DNA of 64,000 nt from CAYRSS01 sp964426945 (GTDB lineage Bacteria; Planctomycetota; Phycisphaerae; UBA1845): NCBI GenBank assembly GCA_964426945.1, contig CAYRSS010000009.1:53285-117284 (forward strand), read 5' to 3'. Each line of letters starts with the position of its first letter. Position 1 is the first letter of the stretch. Positions 17,825-26,936 of this stretch are shown here, piece by piece. Both the position numbers and the translations under genes were made by a program. Under the pieces are notes generated by a model. That model made no database searches. It was not told the DNA's origin and saw nothing but the letters and a program-made list of their open reading frames with translations.

Positions 17825-18325
17825 TCACGGCCGCGCCGGCCCCGCGGCCGACACTGGCTCGAAGTCGATCAACTCAATCAACGCGCCGCCTGCCGCCTGG
17901 CCGGGCTGTCCCGCGCCGCTGCGGAGGTATCGCCGCACGAACCCCTGCTCCCGGTCGAACTCGACGCGCATCAGGACGACGTTGGCCGTCCTGCCCGCAG
18001 CAAAGGTGTCCAGGTCCATCGCGAGGATGTCGTGGAGACCCTCGACGCTGTAGGCGGCCGGGTCGCGGCTGGAGACCTCCACGCCGTTGAGTTCAATCCG
18101 ATCGACGAGCCCGTCGCGGCATCGGACGTGATAATCGCCGCCCTGCATCCGCAGCCGCATGTCGTAATCGGCCACGCCCTGGGCAGCCCAGCGCGTGCGG
18201 GCCTGTGCGAGGTTCTCCGCCGTCAGCGGCACCATCGGCTTGCGGGCGATCCACAACGTGGCGGCCAGACCCATCAGGACGAAAACGGGCGCGAGCGTCA
18301 GATTGATTCGCGTAGATCGCTTCAT
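17825..18325 (-). CDS. DUF6174-like membrane-anchored protein
   Basis: A 166-residue protein with an N-terminal membrane anchor (INLTLAPVFVLMGLAATLWIA). The soluble part (ARTRWAAQGVADYDMRLRM, VRCRDGLVDRIELNG, AYSVEGLHDIL, VVLMRVEFDREQGFVRR) follows the DUF6174 pattern of a W-x-x-x-G-x-x-D-Y-x-x-x-x start and a V-x-F/Y-D-x-x-x-G-F/Y-P/V end. The molecular function of that family is unknown. A longer start 12 codons upstream is possible. The ribosome site is weak for either. It lies between a secreted protein and rpmB on the same strand. Confidence 0.55.
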   Translation of the reverse strand: MKRSTRINLTLAPVFVLMGLAATLWIARKPMVPLTAENLAQARTRWAAQGVADYDMRLRMQGGDYHVRCRDGLVDRIELNGVEVSSRDPAAYSVEGLHDILAMDLDTFAAGRTANVVLMRVEFDREQGFVRRYLRSGAGQPGQAAGGALIELIDFEPVSAAGPARP

Positions 18326-18463
18326 CAGCTGATCTTGGAGCCGGTAAGGGACATGGCGCAAGAAAACGACCGATGCGTTCCTGCGAACTGCACCGGTCGG
18401 TATGAGTCGGGAATCAACGGAGCACGACTGCGCCGTGCAGCGCCGCGTGGCCCGGAACCGGGT

Positions 18464-18730
18464 CTAGGCTGCGCTGCTCGCATCGGCCGACCACTGGCGC
18501 TTGGGCGGCTTGACCACCAGCCCGAGCCGAATGGCCTTAGCCGACACCTGGATGCGGCACACCTTACCGTCGACGATCGCGCGCACCTTCTGGATGTTCG
18601 GCTTGAACTTCCGGCGGGTGATTCCCGTCGTCTTGACGCCAACGCCGCCGAGGTACTTGGCCTTGCCGCGGCGGGCGATGCTGTTGCCGACCCGCGTCCG
18701 CTTACCGGTAAAGAAACACACCCGCGACAT
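18464..18730 (-). CDS. rpmB: 50S ribosomal protein L28
   Basis: An 88-residue large-subunit protein. SRVCFFTGKRTRVGNSIARRG is the conserved L28 start, followed by FKPNIQKVRAIVDGK and VSAKAIRLGLVVKPPKR. The expected zinc-type Cys pair is partly absent, leaving one Cys near the N-terminus and one in GKVCRI, as in many C-minus variants. A GAGGGCGGG ribosome site precedes the ATG. The frame extends upstream without start context or conservation. It is not linked to rpmG as in many bacteria. Confidence 0.95.
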   Translation of the reverse strand: MSRVCFFTGKRTRVGNSIARRGKAKYLGGVGVKTTGITRRKFKPNIQKVRAIVDGKVCRIQVSAKAIRLGLVVKPPKRQWSADASSAA

Positions 18731-19046
18731 GAACCCGCCCTCTCGTAGTCGATCCACCAATGCCGGACGACGCCACCCGCCGCACCGACGGGCCTCCGGC
18801 GTCAAAGACCGGGCAGTATACCCGCCGCCGCCGGGGTCGCAACCCCTCCTCGCCCCCGCCGGGGACCGACCGGCCTGCCCTATTCCGCATCTGCACTATA
18901 TCCGGGCTCCGCCGTGTGAGGAATGGGGCATTTGGGAGGTTTCTAGGGTTTTTTCGTTGCGGCTCGCTTGCCCGGCCGGTACGGTATCCCCGCCGGACTC
19001 GGCGCTGAGGGCGCCGCGGCACGCTACTTCATGGAGGGAGAGGAAG
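18731..19046. other. Intergenic region between divergent rpmB and PEP-CTERM gene
   Basis: No gene is supported here. Read toward rpmB there is a TATAGT box (about 18896-18901) without a good -35 partner. Read toward the PEP-CTERM gene there is a T6 run after CTAGGG near 18950 and a GGAGGGAGAGGAAG ribosome site at the end. Confidence 0.4.
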
Positions 19047-19898
19047 ATGAAGAGATCCGCCTGCTGGCTCTCAGCGGTCGCCTTGGCGGCGGCCGCAGCC
19101 ACCCCGTCGCTCGCTCAATCGCTCTATTCGATCGACCGCGCCACCGGCGATCTGTACGAGCTGGACGCCTCGGACGCCTCATTCATCTCGGCGACCAGTC
19201 TCGACCTCCCGGGCAAGGTCGTCCTCGGCGGCGCGGGCCTGGCTTTTCATCCGGGCACGTCACAACTCTACGCCCTGCTCGACATCGAGCTGCAGGCGTT
19301 CCCCGAACTGGTCACCATCGACATCGGCTCGGGCACCGCGACGAGCATCGGCGTCGTCTCCGACCAGTTCACCGGCATCTCGTTCTCGGAGGATGGCACG
19401 CTCTACGGCGTCACCTCCGATGACGCAACCGTGCCCGAGGCGCTTTATGAACTGAACACTACCGACGCCTCGAGCTCGTTCCTGATGCTGCTGGACGACG
19501 CGGGTTCGGGCGAGGCCATCGCCGTGCACCGCCCATCGAACCGGCTCTACCGAGCCTCAGACATCATCGGCGGGCACCTCTATCAGCGGATTAACCTGGG
19601 GACGATGAGTTCGACGGACATCCCCGTTTCGGGGGATGACTACTTCGAAGCGCAGGCGATGACCTGGGCGGGCGGCAACCAGTTCTATCTCAGCGACCTC
19701 GACGGCAACGTGTACCTGATGTCGACGACGGGCAACGCCCAGTACATCGGCACCATCGGCCTGCGCGGCGGTGGCGGCGGCGGTCCGGGCGAGGAATTTA
19801 TCTCCAAAGGGCTGGCGTACGTCGTGCCGATTCCCGAGCCGGGCAGCCTGCTTCTGCTCGGCGTCGCCGGAACCATGGTCGTTCGGCGTCGACGCTAG
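19047..19898 (+). CDS. PEP-CTERM sorting domain protein, beta-propeller-like
   Basis: A 283-residue exported protein with a signal peptide (KRSACWLSAVALAAAAATPS to LAQS). The C-terminal sorting tag is IPEPGSLLLLGVAGTMVVRRRR: the PEP motif, one membrane helix and an Arg cluster. It is expected to be processed by an exosortase not present in this window. The body consists of repeats such as SLYSIDRATGDLYELDASD, GISFSEDGTLYGVTSD and MTWAGGNQFYLSDLDGNVY, reminiscent of propeller blades. A Gly-rich run precedes the tag. A very strong GGAGGGAGAGGAAG ribosome site fixes the start. Confidence 0.88.
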   Translation: MKRSACWLSAVALAAAAATPSLAQSLYSIDRATGDLYELDASDASFISATSLDLPGKVVLGGAGLAFHPGTSQLYALLDIELQAFPELVTIDIGSGTATSIGVVSDQFTGISFSEDGTLYGVTSDDATVPEALYELNTTDASSSFLMLLDDAGSGEAIAVHRPSNRLYRASDIIGGHLYQRINLGTMSSTDIPVSGDDYFEAQAMTWAGGNQFYLSDLDGNVYLMSTTGNAQYIGTIGLRGGGGGGPGEEFISKGLAYVVPIPEPGSLLLLGVAGTMVVRRRR

Positions 19899-20010
19899 GA
19901 CAGAGACTACAGGATTCAACCCGCACGGGGGCCGTGTGGTTCTCGATGCACCGACAAGCACGGTGCCACCGACGACCGGCGCGGCCCTCGTCGCTTGCGC
20001 ACCGGGGAGG

Positions 20011-20826
20011 TCAGCGGTCGCCGGCCCCGCCGCCGATGAAGGCGTGCAGTGCCGACCGGTTAAGCTGCCATATCTCGTCCTGTTGCCCGCTGGAGGGGAC
20101 TTCGAGCGTGATCGTCGGAATGGACAGGTCGATGCCCGCCCAGGTGCCGAAGCTGCCCGGCGTGGGGTATCCCATGGTCGCCGTGGCCGGGTAGCCGTTG
20201 TGGCGCGACATGGCCGCGGCGAGGTCTGATGCGGGGCCGTCGTAGTTGTTGCAGTGGCGGCCGCCGCCGATCGAGTGGATGCTGACGATTCGCGACGGCT
20301 TGAGCCTTCGCACGAGAGCGATCAGAGTCTGCGTCTCGGGTTCGCTCGCGGCCTTGTCGCCGCCGAAGTAGCGCGATTTGGGATCGCCGACGCTGAAGTT
20401 GCTGGCCGGGAAGTTGCGATTCACGTCGATCCGCCGCGCGTTGCCGCGCGTGCCGCGATGCACGCCGTCGGGATTAGCCTCCGGCACGATCGTCACGCGG
20501 CGACCCTTCACCAGCTCCGGCTTGGCCGCGATTTCCGCGATGAGCTGACGCGCGACGAAAACGCTATGCGGCTCGTCGCCGTGAATACCGGCGAAGATCA
20601 GCAGGTGTTCGCGGCCGCTGCCGAAGGTCACCGCTTCGATCGGGCGTCCTTCCACGGAGGTGCCGATCGTCTCGTAGGGAATCCGCTTTTCGCTCACGCG
20701 ATGCCCCGCCTTCTGATCGCCTTCGACCATCACCGAGCGGCAGCCAAGGCCCACAACAGCGGGAAGCCCCAGCGCCACGAACATCAAGGCGATCCGATGT
20801 CGAGCACAGACGGTTGAAAACTGCAC
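20011..20826 (-). CDS. M14-family zinc carboxypeptidase, lipoprotein (MpaA-like)
   Basis: A 271-residue envelope peptidase starting at GTG (GGGGGAA ribosome site). The signal ends in a lipobox (VVGLGC, Cys29), so it is probably a lipoprotein. Zinc ligands are His82 and Glu85 in FAGIHGDEP, with His184 in SIHSIGGGRH as the third. NPDG (118-121), DVNRNFP (134-140) and the likely catalytic Glu242 in TITLEVP complete the M14 pattern. The closest described group is the gamma-D-Glu-diaminopimelate amidase MpaA type, suggesting murein-peptide processing; this is inference. It follows nhaC on the same strand, 25 nt after that gene's stop. Confidence 0.85.
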   Translation of the reverse strand: MQFSTVCARHRIALMFVALGLPAVVGLGCRSVMVEGDQKAGHRVSEKRIPYETIGTSVEGRPIEAVTFGSGREHLLIFAGIHGDEPHSVFVARQLIAEIAAKPELVKGRRVTIVPEANPDGVHRGTRGNARRIDVNRNFPASNFSVGDPKSRYFGGDKAASEPETQTLIALVRRLKPSRIVSIHSIGGGRHCNNYDGPASDLAAAMSRHNGYPATATMGYPTPGSFGTWAGIDLSIPTITLEVPSSGQQDEIWQLNRSALHAFIGGGAGDR

Positions 20827-20851
20827 GTCACAATTCCCCCGAGTCCATCGC

Positions 20852-22339
20852 TTATCGGACCATCACTGCCCCGGCAACGGCGAAGAGCACCACGGCTGCT
20901 CCGCCGGCGGTCAGGGCATACGGCAACTGAGTCCGCACGTGGTCGATGTGATCACACGCGGACGCCATCGACGAGACGATCGTAGTATCGGAAATCGGCG
21001 AGCAGTGATCGCCGAAAACTCCCCCTGCGAGAACCGCCGCCACCCCCAGTTCGGGCGGAAGCCCCACCTTCTCCGCGATCGGAAGGGCAATCGGCAGCAT
21101 GATCGCAAAGGTGCCCCAGCTTGTGCCGGTGGAGAACGCGATGCCGCAGGCGATCCCAAAGACGAGCGGCGCGACCAGCACAGGTGGCATCGTCCGGGGT
21201 ACGAGGCCGGCGACGTAGGGCCCGGTCTGAAGGCCCGACTTGCACAGCGTGCCGATGGCAAATGCGAGCACCATCAGCAGGGCCAGCGGCAGCAGACCCC
21301 CAGCCCCCTTGAACGCCACCTCAATGAACTGCGGGAGGCGCATGATTCCCTGCGCCCGGTACAGAACGCCCGCCACGATCACGGCCACGAGCACTGCCCA
21401 CAGCACTGACTTCGTACCGGAGCACGCGTCGAGCACGGTCCAGAGCGTTCGCTCCTGGTCCGGGGCCAGCGACGTCAGCCCGGTGTACGCCAGCCCGATG
21501 GGCATCATGAGCACCATGACGCCGACCGGCACCAGCATGTTTCGCGCGCGCTGCGGAGCGCCCTCCACGGGCGCCAGTGCGGTGATCTCGTCCGAAACGA
21601 GCGGCTGTGCCCCGTCGCGATGCAGCTTGCCCTCCTCGCGCGCCCGGCGCTGCGCCGTGGCCATCGGCCCGAAGTCGCGGTTGGAGACGAGCACGAACAC
21701 GAGAATGGCCAGGCTGACCAGCGCGTAGAAGTTCAGGACCGTAGCCTTGAGCAACACGCTCACCGGCTGAGCGACCCCGAGAAGAGTAAGCTGCGCGAGG
21801 ATGAACGCACCCCACCCGTTGAGCGGCAGCAGGATGCACACCGGGGCGGAGGTCGAGTCACAGACGTAGGCCAGCTTCTCGCGCGAGAGCCGCAGGCGAT
21901 CAAAAATCGGTCGCGACACCGTGCCCGTTACGAGGCAGGAGATGCTCGATTCGACAAAGACGATGGCACCGACCGCCATGGTGAACAGCCCGGCGCTGCG
22001 CGGCCCGCGCACCAGCCCGCTCGACGACGCCCGCCGGACGAACCCTTCAACACCACCGCTGCGCTGCACCAGCGCGATGAGCGACCCGACGAGCGTGCTG
22101 AACATCACCACGCGGGTGTTGCCCGGGTCCTTGAACACATCGACGCAGGCATCGATTGCCCCGATCGTGCCTCCGAGCAGCCCCGCCGCGATGGACATGC
22201 CGTCACCCAGGGCGATGACGACGTAACCGATCCAGATGCCCGCGAATAGCGAAAGGAACACCTGCCGCGTCGCGATCGCCAGCGTGATGGCGAGCAGCGG
22301 CGGAATCAGGGACCAGACGCCGTAGGGATGCTCCGGCAT
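20852..22339 (-). CDS. NhaC-family Na+/H+ antiporter
   Basis: A 495-residue polytopic membrane protein with 11-13 hydrophobic segments. Landmarks include the start YGVWSLIPPLLAITLAIATR, LFAGIWIGYV, STSAPVCILLPLNGWGAF, FGIACGIAFSTGTSWGTFAI, GGVFGDHCSPISDTTIVSS and CDHIDHVRTQLPYAL, all typical of the NhaC superfamily that exchanges Na+ for H+ or carries organic solutes. The GDHCSP-S-D/TT block is the family signature. A cytoplasmic loop near residue 240 is charged. The transported ion is inferred from the family only. Confidence 0.85.
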   Translation of the reverse strand: MPEHPYGVWSLIPPLLAITLAIATRQVFLSLFAGIWIGYVVIALGDGMSIAAGLLGGTIGAIDACVDVFKDPGNTRVVMFSTLVGSLIALVQRSGGVEGFVRRASSSGLVRGPRSAGLFTMAVGAIVFVESSISCLVTGTVSRPIFDRLRLSREKLAYVCDSTSAPVCILLPLNGWGAFILAQLTLLGVAQPVSVLLKATVLNFYALVSLAILVFVLVSNRDFGPMATAQRRAREEGKLHRDGAQPLVSDEITALAPVEGAPQRARNMLVPVGVMVLMMPIGLAYTGLTSLAPDQERTLWTVLDACSGTKSVLWAVLVAVIVAGVLYRAQGIMRLPQFIEVAFKGAGGLLPLALLMVLAFAIGTLCKSGLQTGPYVAGLVPRTMPPVLVAPLVFGIACGIAFSTGTSWGTFAIMLPIALPIAEKVGLPPELGVAAVLAGGVFGDHCSPISDTTIVSSMASACDHIDHVRTQLPYALTAGGAAVVLFAVAGAVMVR

Positions 22340-22528
22340 GGTGGGCGGGGAGTATACGCACTGACCGTCGGCCCGGCCACGCCGCCGTCGCGAATTTCAC
22401 AGGTGAAACACGAAAATGTCACAGGCGGACGGGTGCTGCGCAATTCCTGCGCCGCGCGTGAGTTTCACCCGGCATTGCGGGGCCCATCGCTCGGTTGCAG
22501 AATCCCCCCAGATTCACGGAGCCTGACC

Positions 22529-23479
22529 ATGAGCGCGCACATCCGCACCCGGATCATGACGAACTTCCTGCTTGGCCTGTCCTTCGTCGCGCCTGCGGGC
22601 TGTGCCTCCCTCCGGGCAACCTCTTGCGAACAGACCGCCGCTCCGCTCGCGCATCGCGCGGTGACTGACCGCACGCCGGACGACTCAGAACTGCACGCGG
22701 CGGTCGCTGCGATCGATCGCGAGTTGCGAGCCAGCCTGGACATCGAAGCCGATGACACCGCAATCGGGCTCTTTGACCTTCGGTCGGCACGCTTTGCCTT
22801 CCTGCGCGGCGACACACCGTTCTACGCAGCGAGCGTTCCCAAGATCGCCATTTTGCTGTCCTGGTTCGATACGCGCCCCGAAGCCGCGGCGGCCCTCGAC
22901 GAGCAGACCCGCCACGAGCTGGGCCTGATGATCAAGCGGTCCAGCAATGAGATGGCCGCTCGGTACAGCGAGATGATCGGGCTGGAGGAAATCGGGCGCG
23001 TGCTGCAGGCGGATCGGTATCGGTTGTACGAGGCGGAACGCGACGGCGGGCTGTGGGTCGGCAAGCACTATTCGAAGGACTCGCAGCGCCTCCCTGATCC
23101 GGTGTGCGGTCTCTCGCACGCCGCGACCGCTCGACAGCTCATCCGATACTTCCTGATGCTCGAAAGGGGAGAGCTGGTGAGCCCCGTGGCATCCGCGGCG
23201 ATGCGCGATATCTTCGATTCGCCGGACATCGAACATACCGACACGAAGTTCGTGAAGGGCCTCGTCGGTCGCAATCTCCACATCCTGCGCAAGAGCGGCA
23301 CGTGGGACGTATGGCACGGAGACGTGGCCCGGATCGCGGGTGAGGACCGCACGTACCTCCTCGCTGCGCTGGTGCATCACCCCAAGGGTGAGGAATACTG
23401 CGTCGCGCTCGCCGCCCGGATCGACGACCTGCTGGGCGGCGCCGCGCCGTCGAGTGTTGACCCGCCGGCTGCTGACTAG
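22529..23479 (+). CDS. Class A beta-lactamase-like serine hydrolase, lipoprotein
   Basis: A 316-residue exported protein. The N-terminus (RTRIMTNFLLGLSFVAPAGC) is a lipoprotein signal with Cys25. The fold markers of the penicillin-binding superfamily are present: S-V-P-K (Ser102, Lys105), S-S-N (138-140) and K-S-G (255-257). TARQLIRYFLMLERGELVS matches the class A core. I cannot identify the omega-loop Glu that makes class A enzymes true beta-lactamases, so a peptidase or transpeptidase-like role is as likely as resistance. An ATG nine codons in is an alternative start. Its stop lies 5 nt from the stop of the convergent RND gene. Confidence 0.78.
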   Translation: MSAHIRTRIMTNFLLGLSFVAPAGCASLRATSCEQTAAPLAHRAVTDRTPDDSELHAAVAAIDRELRASLDIEADDTAIGLFDLRSARFAFLRGDTPFYAASVPKIAILLSWFDTRPEAAAALDEQTRHELGLMIKRSSNEMAARYSEMIGLEEIGRVLQADRYRLYEAERDGGLWVGKHYSKDSQRLPDPVCGLSHAATARQLIRYFLMLERGELVSPVASAAMRDIFDSPDIEHTDTKFVKGLVGRNLHILRKSGTWDVWHGDVARIAGEDRTYLLAALVHHPKGEEYCVALAARIDDLLGGAAPSSVDPPAAD

Positions 23480-23484
23480 CCCGG

Positions 23485-26400
23485 CTACTCCGCCTCGGTC
23501 GTGATCGGCAACCCGTGCCCCGGGCGGTTTGCGTACAGCAACCAATAGGCTACGGGAATCACGAAGAGGGTGAACACGGTCGAGGCCAGCAGGCCGAAAA
23601 TCAGCGCCCACGCCAGCCCCGAGAAGATCGGATCCAGCGCGATCGGCGCCGCAGAGAGCATCGCGGTTCCGCTCGTGAGCAGGATCGGCCTCAGCCGCAC
23701 GACCCGGCTCTCCATGATCGCATCAAACAGCGAGCGGCCGCGCGACAGCGAGAGGTGGATGAAATCCACGAGGATGATCGAATCCCGGGTGACGATACCC
23801 GAGAGTGCGATCATGCCGATCATGCCGGTCGCCGTGAAGTAGATCGGGTCGAGGTAGCCCCCCACCACGTCGTTGAAGAGCGCGTTGAGCAGCCAGAATC
23901 CCGGCATGATGCCGAGGATCGTCAGCGGAATGGCCATCATCACCACGACGGGGATCACAAAGGACCGCATCTGGGCGACGAGCACGACGTAGATGCCCAT
24001 CAACGCAGCCGCGAAGGCGAGGCCGAGGTCGCGGAAGACGTCCAGCGTGATCTTCCACTCCCCTTCGCCCGCGAAGTCGACGTCGATGCCCGCCGGCACG
24101 CTCCAGGGAAGTCCGCCCCCGCTGCGCAGGTAGGTGCGCCCGGACACCGGCCTGGGCACGGCAGCTTCCGACGCAGCTCTCGACAGGTCAGCCTGCACGT
24201 CAACGACCACCTCGGCGGGCGGCCGACCGGCGGATTCCGCGTAGACGTAGGCCACGCGGCGCAGGTTCTTATGATAAATCGTTTGCGCCACACGATCCGA
24301 CTCCCATGAGCCGATCTCTGCCAGCGGCACCATGACGCCGTCCCGCCCCAACATCGCGATGCCTGCGAGGTCCTCGGTCCGCGACCGCTCGCCCCGAGGC
24401 AGCCTCAGCAGGATGCGCAGCGGGTGGCGATCATGGTCGTCAGCGATGAGCCCGACATCCGCTCCTGAGAGGCACGCTCGCAGGGTAGAGGCTATGTCGT
24501 CCGCACTGACTCCGGACAGCGCCGCTTTCTCCCGGTCGACCGCGAAGACCCGCTTGGTCCGTACGTGCTCGATGACGTCATCGACATCGACCACGCCGGG
24601 TTCGAGCGCGAGCCGCTGCCGGACGGCCTGCGCCGACTGCAACAGCTTCTCGTAGGACTGATCCTCACGTCCGTAGACCTCGGCCACGACGCCCGCGAGC
24701 ACCGGCGGGCCGGGGGGAGTCTCGACGATGCGCAGCGTCGCCCCGTGACTCCGGGCGATGGCGTCCAGCTCGGTCCGCATCCGAAGCCCCAGCGCGTGAC
24801 TCTGCAACTCGCGCCGCTTCTTGCCGACCAGGTTCACCCGGATGTCCGCGAGGTGATCGCCCCGGCGAAGGTAGTAGTGGCGGACCATGCCGTTGAAGTC
24901 CATCGGCGACGGCATGCCCACGTACGACGTGAAGTCCGTAACCTCCGGCACCCCCGCAAGGTAGTCCTCGAGGTCGCGGACGACCGCGTCAGTCCGCGGA
25001 AGCGTTGCGCCCTCAGGGAGATCCAGCACCAGGAGGAGTTCGTTCTTGTTGTCGAACGGCAGCATCTTGAGCGGTACGTGCCTCGTCGCGGCCAAACCGG
25101 CCGCCAGTGCCGTCAGCAGCCCCATTCCCCCGAGGAACGACCACGCCAGCCGGCGCGACCTAAGCAGCGGCGCCATCAGCGGATGGAAGAACCGGTATAA
25201 CCAGGTGGATCGGATGGCCTCCGGATCATCCACTTCCGGATCCCGATGTGGCGCGCCATCCTGCGTGCCGCCGTGGCGGCGCTTGAGCACGTGGTAGGAA
25301 AGCCACGGCGTGATGGTGAATGCCACCAGCATGGACATCAGCATTGCCACGGGGACATTCAGCGCCATCGGGCGCATGTACGGCCCCATCATGCCGGTGA
25401 TGAAGAACATCGGCAGGAAGGAAACCATCACAGCCAGCGTCGCGGCGATCAGCGGCGGACGGATCTCCGCCACCGCCTCCAGCACGATACCCCGCGTGGC
25501 CCGTCGCCGGAGTGCGAAGTGACGCGTGATGTTCTCGACATCGACGATCGGGTCATCGACAAGCAGGCCCAGCGACAGGATGAGCGCGAACAGCGTCACC
25601 CGATTGATCGTGAACCCCAGCGCCAGGTTCACGGCCAGCGTGAGGCCGAACACCACGGGAACGGCCACCGCCACGATGAGCGACTCGCGCCAGCCCAGCC
25701 CAAGCGTCAACAGTGCGATGACAATGACGACCGCTACGGCGAGTGCTTCGACCAGCTCGTTGACCTTCTCGTCCGCGGTCAGTCCGCTGTTGCGCGTGAT
25801 CACCAGATCGATGTTGTCGGGAACCACCTCGCTGCGCAGCCGCTCCGCCTCGGCGAGCACCCGGTCGGCCACGCGGACGGCGTTCGAGCCGCGCTGTTTC
25901 GCGATGGCGACCGTCACCGCGGGCGAGGTTTGCGCAGCGTCCTCGCCACCACGCGATCCACCGATGACCGTGCCGGTCATCCCCCGCTTGGAGTCAGCGC
26001 CGCGCGCGCGACCCCAGGTATGCCGGACGTAGTCGGTCTCTTCCGCGGGGCCGTCCAGGATCGTCGCGACGTCCTTGAGATAGACAGGTCGTTCCCCCGA
26101 CACGGCGACCACCGCGTCGCGAAGATCGGCCACCGAAGCGAACGTGCCGCGCGTCTCGACCTGAATCGAGGCGTCGTCGCGGGAGTACGCCCCGGCGGTG
26201 CGCGTCACATTTGTGCGGCCCAGCGCCTGCTCGATCGCCAGCACTGACACGCCGTAGGCTTGCATGCGATCCGCGTCGACGTAGACCTGAACGACGCGCG
26301 GCTGTCCGCCGGCGACGTAAGTTCGTGACAACTCAGGAAGCGCCGCGAGGCGCTGGGCGAGTTCCTCCGCCACCCGGCGGAGGGTGTACTCGTCGGTGAA

Positions 26401-26895
26401 TTGCGGGTCGCCCTCCCCGGCGCGAAGCGTGACCGTCACGATCGGCACATCGTCAATTTCGACCGGCTTGACCACCCATCCCGTCACGCCGGGCGGGATG
26501 ATGTCGAGATGCTCGTCGATGCGCTTGTACAGCTTGACGAGGCTGCGCTCGCGATCCTCCCCTACAAAGAACCGCACGGTGATGATCGCCTGCCCCTCGC
26601 TCGACATCGAGTACACGTACTCCACCCCGTCGATCTCGTGGAGGAGTTTCTCGAGCGGCGTGGCGACGAGCTTCTCGACCTCGGCCGCGCTGCGACCGGG
26701 GAAGCTTACGTAGACGTCCGCGAGCGGGACGACGATCTGCGGATCTTCTTCGCGCGGTGTCGCCAACAGCGCCGCTGCGCCGATCGCCGCGGCGAGGACG
26801 ATCAAAACCACGGCCAGGTTGGAATGCAGGAACGCGCGGACCACCGTGTCGGTGAATCCATGCGAGGTCGCGGGCTGCGGCGTGCTATCGGTCAT
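23485..26895 (-). CDS. RND-family efflux transporter, inner-membrane pump (AcrB/CusA type)
   Basis: A 1136-residue pump of the resistance-nodulation-division superfamily. VVLIVLAAAIGAAALLATP is the first helix, and DPQIVVPLADVYVSFPGRSA begins the porter domain. The proton-relay helix reads LLVDDPIVDVENI, with the Asp pair of the D-D motif. RSFVIPVVVMMAIPLTILGI and the RLRPILLTSG loop mark the second half. Its sequence is nearest the hydrophobic/amphiphilic efflux branch rather than the metal branch, but I cannot name a substrate. It is the last gene of the arsR / AhpD-like / adaptor / pump unit, 41 nt after the adaptor. No TolC-type outer-membrane gene is present. Confidence 0.93.
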   Translation of the reverse strand: MTDSTPQPATSHGFTDTVVRAFLHSNLAVVLIVLAAAIGAAALLATPREEDPQIVVPLADVYVSFPGRSAAEVEKLVATPLEKLLHEIDGVEYVYSMSSEGQAIITVRFFVGEDRERSLVKLYKRIDEHLDIIPPGVTGWVVKPVEIDDVPIVTVTLRAGEGDPQFTDEYTLRRVAEELAQRLAALPELSRTYVAGGQPRVVQVYVDADRMQAYGVSVLAIEQALGRTNVTRTAGAYSRDDASIQVETRGTFASVADLRDAVVAVSGERPVYLKDVATILDGPAEETDYVRHTWGRARGADSKRGMTGTVIGGSRGGEDAAQTSPAVTVAIAKQRGSNAVRVADRVLAEAERLRSEVVPDNIDLVITRNSGLTADEKVNELVEALAVAVVIVIALLTLGLGWRESLIVAVAVPVVFGLTLAVNLALGFTINRVTLFALILSLGLLVDDPIVDVENITRHFALRRRATRGIVLEAVAEIRPPLIAATLAVMVSFLPMFFITGMMGPYMRPMALNVPVAMLMSMLVAFTITPWLSYHVLKRRHGGTQDGAPHRDPEVDDPEAIRSTWLYRFFHPLMAPLLRSRRLAWSFLGGMGLLTALAAGLAATRHVPLKMLPFDNKNELLLVLDLPEGATLPRTDAVVRDLEDYLAGVPEVTDFTSYVGMPSPMDFNGMVRHYYLRRGDHLADIRVNLVGKKRRELQSHALGLRMRTELDAIARSHGATLRIVETPPGPPVLAGVVAEVYGREDQSYEKLLQSAQAVRQRLALEPGVVDVDDVIEHVRTKRVFAVDREKAALSGVSADDIASTLRACLSGADVGLIADDHDRHPLRILLRLPRGERSRTEDLAGIAMLGRDGVMVPLAEIGSWESDRVAQTIYHKNLRRVAYVYAESAGRPPAEVVVDVQADLSRAASEAAVPRPVSGRTYLRSGGGLPWSVPAGIDVDFAGEGEWKITLDVFRDLGLAFAAALMGIYVVLVAQMRSFVIPVVVMMAIPLTILGIMPGFWLLNALFNDVVGGYLDPIYFTATGMIGMIALSGIVTRDSIILVDFIHLSLSRGRSLFDAIMESRVVRLRPILLTSGTAMLSAAPIALDPIFSGLAWALIFGLLASTVFTLFVIPVAYWLLYANRPGHGLPITTEAE

Positions 26896-26936
26896 GCGCG
26901 TCTCCAGGTCAGCGACTTCGCGGCCATCCGCATCCT

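Noticed and set aside
22529..23479. Antibiotic-resistance beta-lactamase
   Set aside because: S-x-x-K, S-x-N and K-S-G are present but the omega-loop Glu could not be found. Resistance should not be claimed from this sequence.
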